Shown here: piece after piece, positions 30,082-38,789 of the stretch
Layout: each line of letters starts with the position of its first letter
Numbering within the stretch: the first letter of the stretch is position 1
Source: Ruminococcus sp.
GTDB lineage: Bacteria; Bacillota; Clostridia; Oscillospirales; Ruminococcaceae
Assembly (NCBI GenBank): GCA_017622925.1
Contig: JAGAQC010000037.1
Coordinates: 1 to 42,363, forward strand
Length of the DNA: 42,363 nucleotides
Direction: 5' to 3'
Notes under the pieces: generated by a model
Seen by the model: only the letters and a program-made list of their open reading frames with translations
Told to the model about the DNA's origin: nothing
Database searches by the model: none
Position numbers and translations under genes: made by a program

Positions 30082-32697
30082 TCATGACAACAAAGCCGCC
30101 ATATCTTTCAGAAGCTCACGGCATTCGCTGTCCGCAAGCTCGTCTATATTCGTCCTTTCAAGCATGGCAAGAGCCGCATCACGATTCATGCCGCCAAAGC
30201 TCATCTGGTCGTTCCGCTCCGTAATTGCAGGCTTTACGGATACGTGAGTTTTCTCCATTTCTTCAAGCAGTTCCCTTGCACGGGCGACTACCTTAGACGG
30301 AAGTCCTGCAAGCTTCGCAACGTCAACGCCGTAGCTCTCGTCAACTCCGCCCCTGACTATCTTACGGAGAAAACGAATCGTTCCGCCGTGCTTGTTTACC
30401 GCTATGCTGTAGTTTTTCACGCCCTCAAGCTCGTCCTCCAAGCCGATAAGCTCGTGGTAATGCGTGGCGAAAAGCGTCTTACAGCCGAGTTTCCTGCTTG
30501 AACAGATATGCTCCGCGACTGCCCTTGCAATGCTCACGCCGTCGAAAGTGGACGTACCTCTGCCCACCTCGTCAAGGATAACAAGACTGTTCGGAGTGGC
30601 GTTTTTCAGAATGTCCGCAACCTCGCTCATTTCCACCATAAAGGTCGATTGCCCTGCCGTAAGGTCGTCGGACGCTCCCACTCTTGTGAAAATTTTATCC
30701 ACTACGGATATTTTCGCCGAGTCGGCAGGCACGAAACAGCCTATCTGCGCCATGAGTACGATAAGCGCAGTCTGCCGCATATAAGTGGATTTACCCGACA
30801 TATTCGGACCTGTGATGATCGACATGCGGTTTTCCTTATTGTCAATGTATATGTCGTTGGGGACAAACATCTCGTCCTTTAGCATAAGCTCCACTACGGG
30901 GTGACGTCCGCCCTTTATGTCTATCGAGCCGTCTATGGAAATATCGGGCTTTACATACAGGTTGCGCAGGGACGTTTCGGCAAAGGAACACAGCACGTCC
31001 ACCGCCGCTACAGCCGAAGCCGTCTGCTGCACCGAAGCAAGCTTTGTAGCAAGAAAATCCCGAACCTCCGCAAAAATTTCGGCTTCAAGAGAGAGAGCCT
31101 TGTCTTTTGCGCCAAGTATCGCATTTTCAGCGTTTTTCAGCTCCTCGGTAATGAAACGCTCGGCATTTGCAAGGGTCTGCTTGCGTATCCAGCCCTCGGG
31201 AATAAGATCGTAGTACGACCGCGTTACCTCCAGATAATAGCCGAATACCCTGTTAAAGCCGATTTTCAGGTTCTTTATGCCCGTAGCTTCCTTTTCTCGC
31301 CGTTCGATGTCGTCTATCATTTCCTTGCCGTGGGTCATTATGTGGCGGAGCTTATCAAGCTCCTCGTTAAAGCCGTCCTTTATCACGCCGCCGTCTTTTA
31401 CCGACACGGGCGGTTCGTCCGTTACGGCGTTTTCAACAAGGCGGACTATTTCCCCTAAATCGGATATTTCGCTGTTGTATTTCGCCAAAAGCTTTGAACC
31501 GCTAAGCTTTGAAAGCTCCTCTTTCAGCAAAGGGAGCTGCATAGCCGTTGCGGAAAGAGATTTTACGTCCCTCGGACTTGCGGACTTGTACATTATCTTC
31601 GTCATAAGACGCTCCAGATCGTAGGTACGGTCAAGAAGCTCCGTTATATCGGACAATATCACGCTTTTTCCGTACAAAGCCTCAACAGCGTCAAGGCGTT
31701 CGATTATACGCGCGGGACTTTTCAGCGGCTGTTCTATCCAGCTTTTAAGCATTCGCCGTCCCATTGAAGTCCTTGTGGAATCAAGCACCCACAAAAGCGA
31801 ACCTTTTTTCTCCTTGTTCCGCAGAGTTTCCGTAAGCTCCAGATTGCGGCGCGCATTAAGGTCAAGTCCCATAAAGGATTCGCCGCTGAGGAGATTCAGG
31901 GTCGTGAACCGTGATACCGAGGTTTTCTGAGTGTCTCTTATATAATCGAAAAGTCCGCACAACGCCGAACAGTCCGAACCGTTCTCGGAAACGCCGAGTT
32001 CCCCGACGGCATTTACTCCGAAAACATCGCAGACATTTGAACGCTGCTTTTCCGCGTCAAAGCATGCGGCGTCACGGAGCGTAACTGCGCAGTTCAGACG
32101 TACCTTTATAAATTCCGCAGCCGCTTTAAGGGACAAAAAGCTCTCGGGAAATATAACCTCCGCAGGCTGACAGCGCGCAAGCTCGTTGATAACGCCCTGT
32201 TCAAGCTCCTTGCCCTCAAAATAGCTGAGGTCTGCTTCACCCGTGGAAATATCCGCCGAAGCCACGCCGCAGGTCTTTTTCTGCTCGTCATAAAAAATGC
32301 TGCATATGTAGTTGTTTTCGCCGTCGTCAAGCATACCCGACTCGGTGACAGTACCCGGTGTGACTACCCGTATAACGTCACGAACTACTATGCCCTTTGC
32401 TTCGGCAGGGTCGGTAAGCTGTTCGCAGACAGCCACCTTTTTACCCATATCTATGAGCCGTTTAATGTACATATCCGCCGAATGATAGGGAATGCCGCAC
32501 ATCGGAGCGCGCTCCTCAAGTCCGCAGTCCCTGCCCGTAAGAGTAAGCTCCAGCAGCTTAGAGACCATTATGGCGTCGTCAAAGAACATTTCATAAAAAT
32601 CTCCCAGACGGAAAAATAATATGCAGTCCTTATACTTATCCTTTACCTCAAAATACTGCTGCATCATGGGTGATATTTTACTTCTGTCAATTTCCAT
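30082..32697 (-). CDS. mutS: DNA mismatch repair protein MutS
   Basis: Recognises mismatches and small loops. The 871 aa include the mismatch-reading FFRLGDFYEMFFDDA (F-x-E motif, about 28-42), connector and lever domains, the clamp (NLKIGFNRVFGYYLEVT, about 490), Walker A GPNMSGKSTYMRQ (about 625), Walker B SLVILDEVGRGTSTFDG, and ATHYHELIGLE. The C-terminal dimer helix-turn-helix is partial, as usual. AAGGAAGGAG precedes ATG 32697. It follows ylbF and precedes mutL, matching the Bacillota order around miaB. Confidence 0.98.
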   Translation of the reverse strand: MEIDRSKISPMMQQYFEVKDKYKDCILFFRLGDFYEMFFDDAIMVSKLLELTLTGRDCGLEERAPMCGIPYHSADMYIKRLIDMGKKVAVCEQLTDPAEAKGIVVRDVIRVVTPGTVTESGMLDDGENNYICSIFYDEQKKTCGVASADISTGEADLSYFEGKELEQGVINELARCQPAEVIFPESFLSLKAAAEFIKVRLNCAVTLRDAACFDAEKQRSNVCDVFGVNAVGELGVSENGSDCSALCGLFDYIRDTQKTSVSRFTTLNLLSGESFMGLDLNARRNLELTETLRNKEKKGSLLWVLDSTRTSMGRRMLKSWIEQPLKSPARIIERLDAVEALYGKSVILSDITELLDRTYDLERLMTKIMYKSASPRDVKSLSATAMQLPLLKEELSKLSGSKLLAKYNSEISDLGEIVRLVENAVTDEPPVSVKDGGVIKDGFNEELDKLRHIMTHGKEMIDDIERREKEATGIKNLKIGFNRVFGYYLEVTRSYYDLIPEGWIRKQTLANAERFITEELKNAENAILGAKDKALSLEAEIFAEVRDFLATKLASVQQTASAVAAVDVLCSFAETSLRNLYVKPDISIDGSIDIKGGRHPVVELMLKDEMFVPNDIYIDNKENRMSIITGPNMSGKSTYMRQTALIVLMAQIGCFVPADSAKISVVDKIFTRVGASDDLTAGQSTFMVEMSEVADILKNATPNSLVILDEVGRGTSTFDGVSIARAVAEHICSSRKLGCKTLFATHYHELIGLEDELEGVKNYSIAVNKHGGTIRFLRKIVRGGVDESYGVDVAKLAGLPSKVVARARELLEEMEKTHVSVKPAITERNDQMSFGGMNRDAALAMLERTNIDELADSECRELLKDMAALLS

Positions 32698-32758
32698 GAA
32701 TGTTCTCCTTCCTTAAAATGAGTAATCATTATCTATCGCGGAAATAATCTTCGATACG

Positions 32759-32814
32759 AAAAATTAGCGAACTTCGTGAGCGGTTACGTGAGTTGGGTGC
32801 AGCGACACGCTGCT
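32759..32814 (-). repeat. Dispersed 55-bp repeat, copy 2 (inverted)
   Basis: The minus strand reads agcagcgtgtcgctgcaccc (plus 32795-32814) then TCACGTaACC and a tail ending AATTTTT, collinear with 3546-3600. Its end touches the ylbF stop codon (32814-32816), so it inserted exactly at the gene's 3' end, upstream of mutS. Confidence 0.8.
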
Positions 32815-33218
32815 CATGAACATCCGCCGCATGTCTCGCAGCTTCCTGTGCAGCCCTGTGACGGCTGGCATGTCTCGGGGTCTTCGCCGTTTGCGCAAAG
32901 AGTGATTATCTGATTCATGTTGTTCACAAGAGCCTCCAATGCGCCCTGCGCTGCGGTAAATACCATCATGTTCTTATTTGACATTATCTTCTTGTAGTTG
33001 GACTTGATTCCCTCGTCAAGCTCCTTTATTTTGTCCGTATCCTTATCCTCCTTGCAAAGCTCGGTATTAAGCTCGCTGCGCATTCTGTCAAAGTCGGTTA
33101 TCTGCTGCTGGAGTTCCGCGTCGGCATCGTTCGCCTGCTTCGCAAGATTGTACGCTATATAGCGGTCGTCCGCCTGTAATGCCTTGCCCAGTTCTCTTGT
33201 CATTTCGATAATATCCAT
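32814..33218 (-). CDS. YlbF/YmcA-family regulator with Cys-rich tail
   Basis: The 134-aa helical protein (MDIIEMTRELGKALQADDRYIAY, AAQGALEALVNNMNQII) is of the Com_YlbF class. In Bacillus, YlbF, YmcA and YaaT form a complex that carries iron-sulfur clusters and tunes RNase Y and phosphorelay output. Its place between miaB and mutS is that of YmcA in Bacillus. The C-terminus holds six Cys (C108, C117, C123, C127, C130, C133) in a CQPSQGCTGSCETCGGC pattern, fitting metal or Fe-S binding. AAAGGAG precedes the start. The exact family role in Ruminococcus is inferred. Confidence 0.88.
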   Translation of the reverse strand: MDIIEMTRELGKALQADDRYIAYNLAKQANDADAELQQQITDFDRMRSELNTELCKEDKDTDKIKELDEGIKSNYKKIMSNKNMMVFTAAQGALEALVNNMNQIITLCANGEDPETCQPSQGCTGSCETCGGCS

Positions 33219-33311
33219 TGTAATTTCTCCTTTAAAAATAATTTTATTTTCTGCCGCACCTGTATGCTTTTAATTATGTCGTGCATAGCTGATTTTTGCC
33301 AAAAGAGGTTT

Positions 33312-34499
33312 TTAGAGATGCCCTTCATAGAAATTGCGTATCACATTTCCGTAGCTGTCGATCTCGGCAATATAGGAGTAGTACGGTCCGCTTGTTATCT
33401 GAATGAATATCCTGCCGTTCTCATATTGTATATTGCCTATCTCGTAATAATAATCAGTGCCGAAAAATTCATCAGCGTCAAATATTTTTTGTTTTTCGCC
33501 ATTTTCAAGCCTGAATAAAGAGCCGGACTCCTTGCCGCCAAATGCCGGACTGAAAAAAACAGTATCTCCGCAAAATTCAAAACCTGAAACATCTTCGCAT
33601 ACAAGCTCAATACTGTAATCCTCAAGGCTCATTCTCATAAGGTTACAATAAGAACAATAGTACATATATCCGCCGTTGATACGTCCTATTCTACCGTCAT
33701 TAAGCTCGATAAGTTCATGATTCTCCATATTATACACGCCTAATTTGTCTGAATTATTTTCATACCACTCATAATAAAGCTTATCTTCATAAACAAGAAA
33801 ATCACTGAGGTCTCTCGATTCATCAATGGTGAAGATCAGTTCTTTATTTTCCCCATTGTAATCCATTCTGTAAAATTTAGAAATTTTGTTTACATAAGTT
33901 TCATAATAAATGTATTTTTCAGTAAAATAATATTCAAACCAATAATTATATCTGCCGTCACTTAATGATTTACCAACACCGTTTTCATATTTATGTATTT
34001 CATATCGGGAAGGATTAGAAAAACGCTTTACTCCATAAAAAACATTCTCATTGTTAAAGCTGCATATAAAATCCTCATGAAGTCCCTCACAGTTTTCCAA
34101 CGGCACAGGCTCTCCGTTTCCATTGTCAAAACTAAGAGCATAATTGGCGCTGTCACGTCCGCCGACATAGGTATAATAAAAATATCCGTCATCAGAAAAG
34201 TAAATTGTTTTTTCCTTGTTCATTTGGTCATTTTTATTCGGAGCGACAAGATCCAGCTCCGTAACTTTCGGATATTCCTTTTTATAATTACTTATATGTG
34301 TCGGTTTTACGGAATTATCTTCTGTCGGGAGTTCTGTTTCAGCTTCTGTCTGTGCTTCCGTTTCGGATTCCGTGGGCTTTTCCGTCTGCGATTCTGTCGC
34401 ACTCTCCGAAGCTATATCCGATAAACTGCTTTCAGAAGTTTTATCACTACAGCCTGCAAGTAAAAATGTTGAACATAATACTAATAAGAATTTCTTCAT
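33312..34499 (-). CDS. Lipoprotein of unknown function (beta-propeller-like repeats)
   Basis: The 395-aa protein has a lipoprotein signal with lipobox LAGC17 and a Ser/Thr/Glu-rich linker (about 18-65). It then has many short Tyr-rich beta repeats of the form YFYYTY, NVFYGV, KYIYYETY, KLYYEWYE, GYMYYCSYC, GRIFIQI, which resemble DUF5050 or propeller-type surface proteins. No catalytic motif is seen. The first ~27 residues are nearly identical to those of the next gene upstream (MKKFLL.LCS.FLL.GC.DKTSESSLSDI), though the rest differs. The gene is AT-richer than the flanking housekeeping genes, which suggests acquisition. It lies 14 bp after the 730-aa lipoprotein gene. Confidence 0.8.
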   Translation of the reverse strand: MKKFLLVLCSTFLLAGCSDKTSESSLSDIASESATESQTEKPTESETEAQTEAETELPTEDNSVKPTHISNYKKEYPKVTELDLVAPNKNDQMNKEKTIYFSDDGYFYYTYVGGRDSANYALSFDNGNGEPVPLENCEGLHEDFICSFNNENVFYGVKRFSNPSRYEIHKYENGVGKSLSDGRYNYWFEYYFTEKYIYYETYVNKISKFYRMDYNGENKELIFTIDESRDLSDFLVYEDKLYYEWYENNSDKLGVYNMENHELIELNDGRIGRINGGYMYYCSYCNLMRMSLEDYSIELVCEDVSGFEFCGDTVFFSPAFGGKESGSLFRLENGEKQKIFDADEFFGTDYYYEIGNIQYENGRIFIQITSGPYYSYIAEIDSYGNVIRNFYEGHL

Positions 34500-34513
34500 A
34501 TAATTTCCTCTGT

Positions 34514-36706
34514 TTACGGCGTCACGTCGATCATATCAGATATATCGCCGTTTTCATCAGTTATAAGCTGTTCTCTTTTAACCAAAGTTTCATTGCCGTT
34601 GTCGTCGTATTCGAGATGATCAATAAATATTCCCTCACTGTTCAAATATCTTTTTTCTGCCGAAACAGGAACGAGCTTTTCTCCTGCCCATTTGTATACA
34701 ATTTCTTCCGCATCGACCGCACTTGACTTTGAATGCACCGAAAGGGTTTTATCGGAATTTACTTTCACATAAAAATGCAGCTCATCAAGTTCAGACCAGT
34801 TTTCAAAATGTTCCGTATCGGGATCATAGCGGAAGTAACGGAAAGCGGCATTTGTTGCCCCCAGACGTTCTTCAACTGCTATATCATTATAGCCGTCAAA
34901 ATTATAGTCAATAAATTCCACCAAATCTTCGGATTCATAGTCAAGAAAAGTATCGTCGATCGTTACGTCAAGGGTCTGATACAACTTGTCGTCCAGATAT
35001 ATTTCAACTCCGCCCGAAGATGTGACTTTATATGAAAAGTTTTTCTCTTTATTAATAAGCGGTGTAAGCTCGGTAAGACCATTTGTATCGAAACAGTCGC
35101 CTGTAAATATATCTACCGCATACCAACCTGTAGTTACACGGCGGTCGTCGTAATCCTCATAACTACGAAAAATATAGTATGTTTTATCATCAAATTTCTT
35201 CCTGCTGTCATACGAAATATGCCTGTTGTCCGATTCGGGAAGATTCAGCCACAGCAGCTCGGACGCTCTGCTTACGCTGATTATCCGTGAATATTCGGTC
35301 AATGCCGTATCTATTTCGTCAAAGCTGTAGTCCCTGCCCAGCGATACAAATTCAGTACCACGGTATTCCGCAAGTTTCGCATCGTACTCATCTTTCGTTA
35401 TTTCAGTATCGTTAAACTTGTAAACTCCGTCCTCACCGCGATAACCCACATCATTATAGAAGTTAGCAATTATATTTATCTGATCGTTTTCAAGCCGATT
35501 GAATATTTCATATTCAATGCCCTGCCCTAAGTTATAATGTACGATCGTACCGTTATCCTCATAATATCCGATGTCGCCGTATGAACCCATTTTCCCGAGA
35601 GATATAAGTCCGTTGTCATACGTATATATATGACAAACGCCTGCATGACTTGTATCTTCCGATATTATAAGTTCGGGTGTTCCGTCTGTATTCAGGTCGT
35701 ATATTGAAAAAGCTGAATGCTCTATAATATCACTTCCCGAAAAATATTCGTCGGATCCCATAAAATCAGACAATGCCTGTTTATATGCTTTCTGCCAGTC
35801 GTTTAATTCGGGTATAGTTGGAATATCTACAGCATACAGATAATTAAATTCGCTGTCACCCTCTTTATGTGCATAGATATAAAGCTTATTATCGGAAACA
35901 AACTCCAAATCAAAGTTTATATAATTATTTTCACTGCTGAATTTGTATTCATCAATTACTTCCTCATTTTCAAGTGAAAACAAAGTTACCGTATATTCAC
36001 CGCTGTCGTAATCTTTGGTTATATCAGCTGTCATTTTCATATCTGACGAAAAAGCCATATCAGGAAAATAATGCTTATTTTCAATAAAATCCAAATCAAT
36101 ATCAGTAAGCTCAAATGTTTTAAGATTTAACTTTGAGTAACCATAAAAATCAGCAATAAAGCCCCTTTTAAGTATCAGGTAATCACCCGAAACTTTCTGC
36201 GGAAAATAGTGACATCTGTCTGCACTTTCAATGCGGAAGTCCTCACCGTTTGCAAGATTATAAACTCCACAGCCAAGACTTGCGTCTTCCTGAATTATGT
36301 TATATGCAAAGCGACTGTCGTCAATTATGCAGTTAATAGTCACATAAACAGTTTCACTCTCAACAGGAAGTTCGATCAATGCAGTACGCTCTCCCGAAGG
36401 ATTTTCAAGGTAAATATTCCCATTTTCCTCCGAAATCTTTCCCATTGACATCTCATACTCTTTTATGTCAGAAAATTCTTCGTGATTTTGCAGATACTCT
36501 TTATTTTCGGGAAAAGTAAGGTCATATAGTTTTATATTTTCCGCAATTTCAGTCACGGGAAGTCCTTTTTTTGATTCTGTAGGAGTTTCGGTCTGCAATT
36601 CTGTCTGAGGTTCAGAATTTATATCCGATAAACTGCTTTCAGAAGTTTTATCAATACAGCCTGTGAGCAGAAATACTGAACATAATATCAACAAAAATTT
36701 CTTCAT
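34514..36706 (-). CDS. Large lipoprotein with VCBS/FG-GAP-like C-terminal region
   Basis: The 730-aa protein has lipobox LTGC17, a short S/T/E linker and a long beta-rich body. A central segment (about 300-450: WQKAYKQALSDFM, SIYDLNTDGTPELIISED, YTYDNGLISLGKMGSYGD) is a calcium-loop-like domain common in Clostridia lipoproteins. Near residues 605-640, EDLVEFIDYNFDGYNDIAVEE is a second D-x-N-x-D-G loop of the FG-GAP/VCBS kind. Function unknown; extracellular scaffold or sensing roles are possible. The ATG overlaps the miaB stop (ATGA), so it is translated in series with miaB. It shares its signal peptide and first linker residues with the downstream lipoprotein. Confidence 0.8.
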   Translation of the reverse strand: MKKFLLILCSVFLLTGCIDKTSESSLSDINSEPQTELQTETPTESKKGLPVTEIAENIKLYDLTFPENKEYLQNHEEFSDIKEYEMSMGKISEENGNIYLENPSGERTALIELPVESETVYVTINCIIDDSRFAYNIIQEDASLGCGVYNLANGEDFRIESADRCHYFPQKVSGDYLILKRGFIADFYGYSKLNLKTFELTDIDLDFIENKHYFPDMAFSSDMKMTADITKDYDSGEYTVTLFSLENEEVIDEYKFSSENNYINFDLEFVSDNKLYIYAHKEGDSEFNYLYAVDIPTIPELNDWQKAYKQALSDFMGSDEYFSGSDIIEHSAFSIYDLNTDGTPELIISEDTSHAGVCHIYTYDNGLISLGKMGSYGDIGYYEDNGTIVHYNLGQGIEYEIFNRLENDQINIIANFYNDVGYRGEDGVYKFNDTEITKDEYDAKLAEYRGTEFVSLGRDYSFDEIDTALTEYSRIISVSRASELLWLNLPESDNRHISYDSRKKFDDKTYYIFRSYEDYDDRRVTTGWYAVDIFTGDCFDTNGLTELTPLINKEKNFSYKVTSSGGVEIYLDDKLYQTLDVTIDDTFLDYESEDLVEFIDYNFDGYNDIAVEERLGATNAAFRYFRYDPDTEHFENWSELDELHFYVKVNSDKTLSVHSKSSAVDAEEIVYKWAGEKLVPVSAEKRYLNSEGIFIDHLEYDDNGNETLVKREQLITDENGDISDMIDVTP

Positions 36707-38049
36707 ATCATTCTACCCAAAACCGCCCAGTTCATGGCGTCCGTTATTTCAACGTCAACGAACTGCCCGATAAGCGACTTGTCTCCCTCAAACTCGACAA
36801 TGATAAATTCGTTGCTTTTGCCCGAGACAAATCCCTCGCGCTTTTTTGAAACGTCGTCCACAAGCACACGCATTTTCCGCCCGATAAAACGCTTGTAATT
36901 CTCGGAGGATATTTCACGCTGAACTTCAAGAAGCTGTCTCATGCGGCGGCTTTTGACTTCGTCGGGAGTGCTGTCCTCCATTTCAGCCGCTTTAGTTCCC
37001 GAACGTCTTGAATAAATGAACGAATAGATATTGTCGTACTTCACACGCTTTATTATGTCCAGAGTAGCTTCAAAATCCTCGTCTGTCTCGTTGGGAAATC
37101 CTACTATAAGGTCGGTAGTAAGGGAAAATCCGTCATCTCTGCTGCGAATATAGTCCACCGTTTCCATGTACTTTTCGGCAGTATAACGGCGGTTCATGCG
37201 TTCAAGCACGTCATCGCTGCCGCTTTGCAGGGGAAGATGCAGGTGCTTTGCAACTTTATTGCATTCAAAAATCGTATCAATTAATTCTTTTGACGCATCT
37301 TTCGGGTGCGACGACATAAATCTTATAACAAAATCGCCCTCTATCCTGTCAAGTTCTCTCAGAAGCTTCGGAAAAGCGTTCGTTTCGCCGAAATCATTTC
37401 CGTAGCTGTTGACGTTCTGCCCCAAAAGCATTATCTCTTTGTAGCCGTTTTTTACCAGTTGACGGACTTCCGCAATAATATCCTCCTGCCGTCTGCTGCG
37501 TTCCCTGCCTCTCACGTAAGGCACAATGCAGTAGGTACAGAAATTATTGCAGCCGAACATTATCGGCACGCTCGCCTTAAAGCTGCTTTCCCTGACCTGC
37601 TCCGCCGCCTGCGAAAAATCATCGTATTCCGCTATATCCATGCCGAATTTCTGCCCTTGCAGACAGTTCAAAAGCAGTCTCGGGATACTGCTGAGAGCCG
37701 AAGTTCCCACGACAAAATCGACCTGCGGATATGACCTTTTTATTTTTTCGGCGATATGCTCCTGAGCGGTCATACAGCCCGAAATGCCGATAATAAGGGA
37801 CGGTTTAAGCTCTTTAAGCTTTTTCATGCTGCCGACTATGCCGAATATCCTGTCCTCTGCGTTTTCCCGAACTGCGCAGGTATTCAGTATAATAAGATCG
37901 GCGGCGTTCTCGTCCTCGGTGAGACCGTAGCCCATGTTTTTTAAAAGTCCCTTTATCTTCTCGCCGTCGGAAATATTGAGCTGACAGCCGAAGCTCCGAA
38001 CATACGCAAGGTTTGAACTTCCGATAATGCTTTTTATTTTATCCGTCAT
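36703..38049 (-). CDS. miaB: tRNA-2-methylthio-N6-dimethylallyladenosine synthase
   Basis: Radical-SAM methylthiotransferase acting on i6A37 made by MiaA. The 448 aa have the UPF0004 domain with three cluster Cys (RSFGCQLN, LNTCAVRENAEDR, GISGCM), the radical-SAM motif CNNFCTYCIVPYVRGRERSR, LLGQNVNSYG, HLPLQSGSDDVLERMNRRYT, TDLIVGFPNETDEDF, and a C-terminal TRAM domain (VLVDDVSKKREGFVSGKSNEFIIVEF). It has its own promoter and a strong ribosome site. In Bacillus miaB directly precedes ymcA; here two lipoproteins lie in between. Confidence 0.97.
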   Translation of the reverse strand: MTDKIKSIIGSSNLAYVRSFGCQLNISDGEKIKGLLKNMGYGLTEDENAADLIILNTCAVRENAEDRIFGIVGSMKKLKELKPSLIIGISGCMTAQEHIAEKIKRSYPQVDFVVGTSALSSIPRLLLNCLQGQKFGMDIAEYDDFSQAAEQVRESSFKASVPIMFGCNNFCTYCIVPYVRGRERSRRQEDIIAEVRQLVKNGYKEIMLLGQNVNSYGNDFGETNAFPKLLRELDRIEGDFVIRFMSSHPKDASKELIDTIFECNKVAKHLHLPLQSGSDDVLERMNRRYTAEKYMETVDYIRSRDDGFSLTTDLIVGFPNETDEDFEATLDIIKRVKYDNIYSFIYSRRSGTKAAEMEDSTPDEVKSRRMRQLLEVQREISSENYKRFIGRKMRVLVDDVSKKREGFVSGKSNEFIIVEFEGDKSLIGQFVDVEITDAMNWAVLGRMI

Positions 38050-38077
38050 ATTTACTCCCCTCCATGCTAACTATCTA

Positions 38078-38106
38078 ATTATATCACAAATTCATTTTAT
38101 ATGCAA
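38078..38106 (-). promoter_or_regulatory. Promoter of miaB
   Basis: Minus-strand TTGCAT (plus 38101-38106) and TATAAT (plus 38078-38083), 17-bp spacer, about 30 bp upstream of ATG 38049. Confidence 0.8.
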
Positions 38107-38113
38107 GTGTCGG

Positions 38114-38152
38114 AAAAATAAAAAAGCGAACCCACGGAGGATTCGCTTTTTT
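38114..38152 (-). terminator. Intrinsic terminator of the JAMM operon
   Basis: AAAAAGCGAA (38121-38130) with TTCGCTTTTT (38142-38151), with minus-strand T supplied by the plus A-run before the stem. It sits 3 bp after the Cys-rich gene and upstream of the miaB promoter. Confidence 0.85.
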
Positions 38153-38154
38153 AA

Positions 38155-38340
38155 TTAATCTTTTCTTGACAGACAGCCATTTCTTTCATGCGGATAATAG
38201 TAAGTATCATACCATGAGCAGTACTGTCTGCCATTTGAATCCTTATCGTAAGGATTCCAGTATACGCATCCTGAGCAATTGCCTGAACAGAATTTACCTT
38301 CAGGGAGCTTTATCGTTGTTTCGATATTTTTGTTTTTCAT
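38155..38340 (-). CDS. Small Cys-rich protein, 61 aa
   Basis: I do not recognise a named family. Cys residues C18, C22 and C25 (FCSGNCSGC), C41 (YCSWYDTYYYP) and C56 (ERNGC), with many Tyr/Trp, suggest a small metal-binding or disulfide fold. There is no signal peptide or membrane segment. AAGGAGGATA gives a strong ribosome site 8 nt before ATG 38340. It is the last gene of a three-gene operon, 20 bp after the JAMM protease gene, and could be its substrate, partner or regulator; that is inference only. Confidence 0.75.
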   Translation of the reverse strand: MKNKNIETTIKLPEGKFCSGNCSGCVYWNPYDKDSNGRQYCSWYDTYYYPHERNGCLSRKD

Positions 38341-38360
38341 GGAAATATCCTCCTTTATTT

Positions 38361-38786
38361 TCAGTTGTTTACCACAACCATATTATCATTAAAAATCCTA
38401 ATACTGTCCGATTTTTCGGCTCTGAATGAAATAATTTCATGTTTCGGAAAAACTATCGGGAAATAAAGCTGATTTATATTTTCAGGAAGTTCCTGCATAA
38501 TTTTCTCAATATATTCAACGTCAGCAACTGACAGATAATTCTGTCCGTAAGGGTGACTATGGAATATGCCCTCAAACCGAATATTATCCTCCGCCCATTC
38601 GGAAATACATTCATTCAGGAAATAAATATCAGGAACATATACCGCCGATTTTGTTTCAGTATTCTTCATATCAAAAACAACTGTGCAGATTATATCATCA
38701 ACACTCCCGATAATACCGCCTGTTTCGGGCGGGACTACAGGCATTTTTGATAAAATAAGGTTATATATATCTCCTGTTATTCTCAT
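38361..38786 (-). CDS. JAMM/MPN-domain (prokaryotic JAB) metalloprotease
   Basis: The 141-aa protein is a single JAB1/MPN domain. The complete JAMM zinc signature is present: E21 in PPETGGIIG, then H76-S-H78, seven residues, S86, two residues, D89 (FHSHPYGQNYLSVADVEYI). Enzymes with this motif are zinc isopeptidases or peptidases that often cut after a C-terminal Gly of ubiquitin-like proteins or process small partners. No E1, E2, ThiS/MoaD or ubiquitin-like gene lies nearby. The start is 3 bp after the stop of the membrane-protein gene with no strong ribosome site, so coupling is likely. The region is AT-rich relative to the housekeeping genes. Confidence 0.88.
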   Translation of the reverse strand: MRITGDIYNLILSKMPVVPPETGGIIGSVDDIICTVVFDMKNTETKSAVYVPDIYFLNECISEWAEDNIRFEGIFHSHPYGQNYLSVADVEYIEKIMQELPENINQLYFPIVFPKHEIISFRAEKSDSIRIFNDNMVVVNN

Positions 38787-38789
38787 TTT

